NCBI GenBank assembly: GCA_041394265.1 | Contig: JAWKIO010000005.1 | Coordinates: 496,001-560,000, forward strand | Direction of reading: 5' to 3' | Length of the DNA stretch: 64,000 nt | Source of the DNA: Acidimicrobiales bacterium | GTDB lineage: Bacteria; Actinomycetota; Acidimicrobiia; Acidimicrobiales; SZUA-35 | Made by a program: the position numbers and the translations under genes | Notes under the pieces: generated by a model | What the model saw: the letters and a program-made list of their open reading frames with translations, nothing else | Told to the model about the DNA's origin: nothing | Database searches by the model: none | In this document: in pieces, positions 59,974 through 64,000 of the stretch | Position numbering within the stretch: the first letter of the stretch is position 1 | Layout: each line of letters starts with the position of its first letter

Positions 59974-60224
59974 CGAGCAGACCAGATCTCGTCGGCCTTC
60001 GCACGCTCGGCGTCGGTCGGTGCTCCCCACTCCACGGTCGCCCAGTCGATGAACTCCTGCATCGCATCTCGTTGTGCATCTCGTGCGGCGAGCAACGCAA
60101 GTGCGTCCTCCACCGCCTCCCGCTCGGTTCGTCGCCGAGACGAGGTTGCCGCAAGGTTGCGTAGCGCGTCAGGGCCGAGGAACATCGACTTGCGCTTCGG
60201 CTTGTCAGGAATGACGTCAGACAT
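59970..60224 (-). CDS. vapB: VapB-like antitoxin
   Basis: 84 aa: SDVIPDKPKRKSMFLGPDALRNLAATSSRRRTEREAVEDALALLAARDAQRDAMQEFIDWATVEWGAPTDAERAKADEIWSAR. The N-terminal part is a ribbon-helix-helix-like DNA-binding segment and the acidic C-terminus should occupy the VapC site. TATGGT lies 6 bases upstream of its ATG. Partner of the overlapping vapC. Confidence 0.88.
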   Translation of the reverse strand: MSDVIPDKPKRKSMFLGPDALRNLAATSSRRRTEREAVEDALALLAARDAQRDAMQEFIDWATVEWGAPTDAERAKADEIWSAR

Positions 60225-60230
60225 ACGTCA

Positions 60231-60236
60231 ACCATA
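60231..60236 (-). promoter_or_regulatory. -10 element TATGGT, leaderless start (minus strand)
   Basis: On the minus strand TATGGT is 6 bases before ATG 60224. It is within a run of CATAC/GTATG half-sites (60221-60255) likely bound by VapB. Confidence 0.55.
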
Positions 60237-60301
60237 CGTGTATGCCGGTTGTATGTCTACGCGGTCGGTCCTCGCCGTCAGCGTGCGTTCGAACGGTGGG
60301 A

Positions 60302-60356
60302 ACCTCAGGGGAGGTAGCCCCGGGGGTTGACGGCTGAGCCGTTGACCCGGACCTCG
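60302..60356 (-). repeat. 55-base 3' end of M23 gene (in-gene copy)
   Basis: The real end of the M23 peptidase gene including its stop; direct repeat of 59561-59615. The two copies bracket the vapBC cassette (about 690 bases between them). Confidence 0.85.
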
Positions 60357-61525
60357 AAGTGGAGATGGGGGCCGGTCGAGTTACCGGTCGAGCCGACGTA
60401 GCCGATGACCTCGCCCCGACCGACCTGCTGGCCGGTCGACACCGCGATCTTCGACTGGTGGGCGTACAACGTGGTGATCCCGTTGCCGTGGTTGATGATG
60501 ACGGCGTTGCCGTACCCGCCGTACGGACCGGCGTGGATGACGGTCCCGCCAGCCGAGGCAGCAATGGGCGTGCCGGTGCCGGCACCGAGGTCGATCCCGG
60601 CGTGGAGCCGTTTCGTGCCGTAGATCGGATGGATCCTCCAGCCGTACTCGCTCGTGACGTAGGCGGAGATCGGCCACTGGAACCCGGAGGCCGAGACACC
60701 GCCGGCGCCAGCCGCCGGTGGCGGCGGCGGCGGGATGGCTTTGGCCTCTTCGGCCCGGATGAATTCGCTGAGTGCCGCTTCCTCGGCCGCAAACTCGGCG
60801 ACGGTCTCCTCCCACTCGGCGATGCGAGCGTCGAGTTCGGCCTTCAGCGCGGCCTGGACGGCCTGCTGTTCTTCGAGATCGACGAGGATCGCCGCCATGT
60901 CGGCCTCGAGCACCGCCGCCTGTTCGACCGCGTTGTCGGCGATCGCCTGGGCGATGTCGGCGTCCTCCTCGACGACCCGCATCTGTTCGAGCAGATCGGG
61001 GGCATCGGTGTTGGCGAGCTGGAGCATGGTGGCCCGTCGCATGGCATCGGCGGGATTCTCAGCGGAGAGGTAGTCGTAGGACACACCGGTGAGGCCCTCG
61101 TCCCCGACGAACCCGCTCACGGCGAGCTCGGCGAGGCGTGCTCGAATGTCGGCAATCCTGGCCTCGGCCGCAAGCACATCGGCCGACGCCTGCTCGGCAA
61201 CGGCGTGGGCCACATCGAGCTGGCGTTGTGCGTCGGCCAGTGCATTCTGCTGGGCGAGAACGCTCTCGTTGATCGCCTCAAGCGCCGCTTGGATCTCACG
61301 GTCGTCGGCTCGCGCCGCGTCGAGTTCCGCCGCTGCTGCCGCACGCTCCTCGCGCACCTGCTCACGCTGCGAACGGGCGTCGTCGATCGACTCCTGTCCG
61401 CCGGCGGCATCGACACCACCGACCACGAGCGTGGCGGCGATCGCCAAACCGGCGAACCGCCGCGCCATCGTGCGGCGGAGCGTGGGATTGGCGACGGGAA
61501 GCGGGGGGAACTGATCATCCAACAT
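60305..61525 (-). CDS. M23-family peptidoglycan peptidase with coiled-coil domain
   Basis: 406 aa. N-terminal membrane or signal helix (FAGLAIAATLVVGGVDAAGG), long coiled coil (residues about 45-265, Ala/Glu/Gln-rich), a poly-Pro linker and an LytM/M23 domain: YGWRIHPIYGTKRLHAGIDLGAGTGTPIAAS with H-x3-D, then GPHLHFEVRVNG with HxH. It resembles EnvC/RipA-type cell-division hydrolase activators or enzymes. ATG 61525 is used; TTG 61534 is possible. Its 3' end is duplicated beyond vapBC. Confidence 0.92.
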   Translation of the reverse strand: MLDDQFPPLPVANPTLRRTMARRFAGLAIAATLVVGGVDAAGGQESIDDARSQREQVREERAAAAAELDAARADDREIQAALEAINESVLAQQNALADAQRQLDVAHAVAEQASADVLAAEARIADIRARLAELAVSGFVGDEGLTGVSYDYLSAENPADAMRRATMLQLANTDAPDLLEQMRVVEEDADIAQAIADNAVEQAAVLEADMAAILVDLEEQQAVQAALKAELDARIAEWEETVAEFAAEEAALSEFIRAEEAKAIPPPPPPAAGAGGVSASGFQWPISAYVTSEYGWRIHPIYGTKRLHAGIDLGAGTGTPIAASAGGTVIHAGPYGGYGNAVIINHGNGITTLYAHQSKIAVSTGQQVGRGEVIGYVGSTGNSTGPHLHFEVRVNGSAVNPRGYLP

Positions 61526-61576
61526 CGGAATCAAGCGAGGATACTCGCTTCACCACAGCCTTCGAGGATGGGGCGC

Positions 61577-61582
61577 TAGCGT
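61577..61582 (+). promoter_or_regulatory. -10 element TAGCGT, leaderless start
   Basis: TAGCGT is 6 bases before GTG 61589. Confidence 0.6.
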
Positions 61583-61588
61583 GTCACC

Positions 61589-62044
61589 GTGGGTGAACGT
61601 TCGACGCAGGGGGGAGCGGGCGACAACAGCTCGGCTCGCGCCCGCCCCGGCGACGACTCCCGCAAGGGAAGTGCCGCTCGCCTGACCCCGTCGCAGCGTG
61701 ATGCGGTGATCGAAGGCCTCCGACTGCCGGCACGAGGCGTGGGAGCAACCGTCGTCGCGGCCGACGCCCTCGCTTCCGCCGATCTGCCAATCGTGATCGG
61801 CGGTGAGACCGTCGGCGGTCTTCGCCTCTCCGGCCTCCACGGGGCGCTCGACCGCCTCATCGACCAGATCGAGCGGGAACTGGGCCAGCCGGTCGAGCGG
61901 CTCGATCGCGAAGGAAAACAGGCGGTCGTCCGACGTCTCGACGAGCTCGGCGCCTTCAACTTGCGAAAGGCGGTCGAAGACATCGCCGACCGTCTCCACG
62001 TCTCGCGCTTCACGGTCTACAACTACCTCAACGGTCAGCCCTGA
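61589..62044 (+). CDS. HTH_22/DauR-like transcriptional regulator, PAS domain lost
   Basis: 151 aa. C-terminal GKQAVVRRLDELGAFNLRKAVEDIADRLHVSRFTVYNYLNG is the HTH_22 helix-turn-helix of DauR/YheO regulators. The N-terminal half (SADLPIVIGGETVGGLRLSGLHGALDRLIDQIE) is shorter than the usual PAS-like part. Target genes unknown; the phosphoribosyltransferase gene follows 71 bases downstream. Leaderless GTG start. Confidence 0.8.
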   Translation: MGERSTQGGAGDNSSARARPGDDSRKGSAARLTPSQRDAVIEGLRLPARGVGATVVAADALASADLPIVIGGETVGGLRLSGLHGALDRLIDQIERELGQPVERLDREGKQAVVRRLDELGAFNLRKAVEDIADRLHVSRFTVYNYLNGQP

Positions 62045-62115
62045 TCACCAGGACCGCTCGGGCCTGCGTCCCCAGTACCGTCGAGCCCGACGATTCCTCG
62101 ACAAAGGTGATTGAC

Positions 62116-62631
62116 GTGGCCGACGGGCAGGACATTCCGCGCGAGACACTCGACTGGGCGACCTACGGCACCGCCATACGGCAATTGGCCCAGCAGGTGG
62201 CCGACAGTGGGTATCGGCCCGACATGATCCTGGCGATCGCCCGCGGCGGACTCTTCGCTGCCGGCTCCCTGGGCTATGCACTCTCGGTCAAGAACCTCTA
62301 CGTGATGAACCTCGAGTTCTATGCCGGCGTCGACGAGCGGCTGTCGGTCCCGATCATGCTCCCGCCCTACATGGACAAGGTCGACCTGACCGGCGCGAAG
62401 ATCCTCGTCGCCGACGACGTCGCCGACACCGGCCACACACTCAAGGCGGTCCACGAGTTCTGCCAGGACGTCGTCGACGAGTCACGCACCGCGGTGATCT
62501 ATGAGAAGCCACACTCGTTGGTCAAGTGCGACTACGTGTGGAAGAAGACCGACCGATGGATCAACTTCCCCTGGTCGACCGAGCCGCCGCTGGCCGGGCC
62601 GGCCGACGGCAACATCGTCGTCGACGCCTGA
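62116..62631 (+). CDS. purine phosphoribosyltransferase (xanthine/hypoxanthine type)
   Basis: 171 aa type I PRTase. PRPP loop ILVADDVADTGHTLKAV, LAIARGGLFAAGSLGYAL (PPi loop) and a C-terminal YEKPHSLVKCDYVWKKTDRWINFPW with a Trp/aromatic hood. These match Gpt-like xanthine/guanine PRTases. AAAGG ends 8 bases before GTG 62116, favouring it over GTG 62107. Confidence 0.88.
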   Translation: MADGQDIPRETLDWATYGTAIRQLAQQVADSGYRPDMILAIARGGLFAAGSLGYALSVKNLYVMNLEFYAGVDERLSVPIMLPPYMDKVDLTGAKILVADDVADTGHTLKAVHEFCQDVVDESRTAVIYEKPHSLVKCDYVWKKTDRWINFPWSTEPPLAGPADGNIVVDA

Positions 62632-62684
62632 GCGTTGCCCGAGGGTGATCTCGCCCCCTCGCCAACTCGGCGCATCGGCTCGCC

Positions 62685-62690
62685 TACGAT
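62685..62690 (+). promoter_or_regulatory. -10 element TACGAT
   Basis: TACGAT is 7 bases before GTG 62698, which opens a 4-codon frame whose TGA overlaps the ATG at 62709 of the next gene (ATGA). Confidence 0.45.
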
Positions 62691-62708
62691 CTGCGACGTG
62701 ATGTCGAC

Positions 62709-64000
62709 ATGATCAAGCGGATCCTCTACGCCCTCGTCGGCGCGGCCGCTGCCGCCGTGATGATCTCGGCGGTGACCCATGCGGTCGACTTCGACCAGAC
62801 CACGTTCGAGGACGGCGACGGCCGCTACGCCATCGCTGCGGTCGGCGCGTTGGTGTTCCTCGTTTGCCTCTACTTGCTGGTGGCCGATCTGGCGGGGGCC
62901 CGGCGGGCCAACCACCTTCCCGAGGACGAGGTGGAGTACGACGAGGTACCTGCCACCTTCTCCGACCGTCTGGCCACCACGCGTCCGGCCGATACGGCCG
63001 CCACGACCCAACGCCGGGGGCCGATCATCGTGACCCAGCCCGCGCCGGCAACCGCCGCGTCCCCCGGTGCGGTCAGAGGCAGCGGCGGCAGCCTCTTCGG
63101 CGTCACCACGCCGGCGCCACGGCCCAGCAGCGCCGACGGCCTCTTCGGTCGGCGGAATACCACTCGCCGAAACGACCCCGAAGCTGCTCCGAGCGCACCC
63201 CCCACGGCCGACGCTGTCCGCCCCGCACCGGCCCCGAGCGGGCGTCCCGCACCGACGCCCGGCGCCGCCCTCTTCGGACGCGAACCGCACACGCCACCGG
63301 CCGCCAGGCCCAGCACACCAGGTGCCTCCCTCTTCGGACGGGAGCCGACGACGACGCCGCCCAGCACCTCGGCCGGCGACGCCTCGCTCTTGGCCCCCGA
63401 GCCAGCCACCGCTCCCCCGGCAACTCACCCTGCAGCACCTCCTGCGACCCCTGCCTCGACGCCGCCAACAGCAGCACCGCCGCCTTCAGCACCGCCAACC
63501 TCGCCGCCGTTCAGCGACATCTCACCAGCCACCACCCCGTCCGTCGCCGACGCTCCGCCGGCACCTGCCGAAGCGCCAAACGAGCCGGTCATCGCTGCTC
63601 CGGAGCCGATGCAACCACTCGGCCCGCCCCCGGCACCTGCCGAGCCCGTCGCCGAGCCCATTGCGTTGCGGGACTACCACCCGGCCGAAATCGACCGCAC
63701 CATCGACGAGCAGCGACGGGTTGCGGTCGATGCGTTGGTTGCCTCCGGCACGTTGAGCGACGACGGTCCGCTCACGCCCGAGGACATTCGCACCATGTTG
63801 TTCATCGCCCTCAGCTCCGAGCAGCTGCGGTCGATCCTGCACGAGGCCCGCCTCGACGAGCCGCTGCCCGCCGTGACCGAAACGGCGCCGCATCAGGCAC
63901 TCACCACCAGTGCGACCGATCCCATGGCGCAGGACGAGGACTTCACCGGCCACCCCGACGACGCCCTCCCCCAGTGGCAGGTCATCGACGACCCCGAGGA
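62709..64000 (+). CDS. membrane protein with Pro-rich LFGRE repeats, 3' end off the window
   Basis: At least 430 codons, no stop in the window. Two helices at the start (MIKRILYALVGAAAAAVMISAV; YAIAAVGALVFLVCLYLLVADL), then an acidic and very Pro/Ala/Thr-rich cytoplasmic or periplasmic part. Within it LFG-type motifs repeat: GSLFGV, DGLFGRR, ALFGREPHT, SLFGREPTT. Later a folded part begins: DYHPAEIDRTIDEQRRVAVDALVASGTLSDDGPLTPEDIRTMLFIALSS. Family unknown. ATG 62709 chosen; the region is GC-rich and coding-like throughout. Confidence 0.75.
   Translation, partial: MIKRILYALVGAAAAAVMISAVTHAVDFDQTTFEDGDGRYAIAAVGALVFLVCLYLLVADLAGARRANHLPEDEVEYDEVPATFSDRLATTRPADTAATTQRRGPIIVTQPAPATAASPGAVRGSGGSLFGVTTPAPRPSSADGLFGRRNTTRRNDPEAAPSAPPTADAVRPAPAPSGRPAPTPGAALFGREPHTPPAARPSTPGASLFGREPTTTPPSTSAGDASLLAPEPATAPPATHPAAPPATPASTPPTAAPPPSAPPTSPPFSDISPATTPSVADAPPAPAEAPNEPVIAAPEPMQPLGPPPAPAEPVAEPIALRDYHPAEIDRTIDEQRRVAVDALVASGTLSDDGPLTPEDIRTMLFIALSSEQLRSILHEARLDEPLPAVTETAPHQALTTSATDPMAQDEDFTGHPDDALPQWQVIDDPE

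Overview
The window is very GC-rich, uses a strong G/C third-position bias, has many GTG starts and carries actinobacterial gene types (MocR regulators, DM13 and OmpA-like envelope proteins, LLM flavin enzymes, tandem 4-base start/stop overlaps). It looks like a chromosomal contig of an actinobacterium, and the gene mix reminds me of Acidimicrobiia; the class is an inference, not read from a marker gene. At least 18 starts have a TANNNT hexamer, usually exactly 6 bases before an ATG/GTG (5-8 or uncertain in a few), which points to widespread leaderless transcription.

Layout. 1-7.3 kb: a tightly overlapping minus-strand operon nurA-like > herA-like > sbcD > sbcC (DNA end processing). 7.3-11.5 kb: hydrolase, SnoaL-like, DM13, acyl-CoA thioesterase and a kinase-fold protein. 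11.5-18 kb: a formate block, with a three-gene NAD-linked molybdenum/tungsten formate dehydrogenase operon on the minus strand and divergent formate-THF ligase. The catalytic FDH gene contains an in-frame TGA followed by a good SECIS hairpin, so it is a selenoprotein, and its usual single chain is split into two genes in reversed order. 18-36.4 kb: mostly housekeeping or core genes (engB, class III aminotransferase, enoyl-CoA hydratase, EAL protein, LPSTG surface protein, PfkB kinase, pepN, metallophosphoesterase, OmpA-like protein, clpP, ArsR/SRPBCC pair, MocR regulator).

36.5-48.6 kb: an accessory region. It opens with a two-recombinase module bounded by inverted repeats, then holds lipoproteins, a SUFU-like gene, a decayed RHH/Doc module with two frameshifts, an intact parDE, a DUF4160/DUF2442 pair and fragments.

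48.6-64 kb: core-like again: LLM oxidoreductase/hydrolase pair, PLP aminotransferase, NUDIX/ferredoxin reductase/ferredoxin/SDR group, then a second selenoprotein (a lipoprotein thioredoxin with U-P-T-C in place of C-x-x-C) directly upstream of a membrane-anchored sulfite-oxidase-type molybdoenzyme. A vapBC cassette sits between two 55-base copies of the 3' end of the neighbouring M23 peptidase gene. The window ends inside a proline-rich membrane protein with repeated LFGRE motifs.

No rRNA, tRNA, CRISPR array or classical insertion sequence was recognised by eye; no selA/B/C/D gene lies in the window, although the two TGA-containing genes require them elsewhere in the genome.
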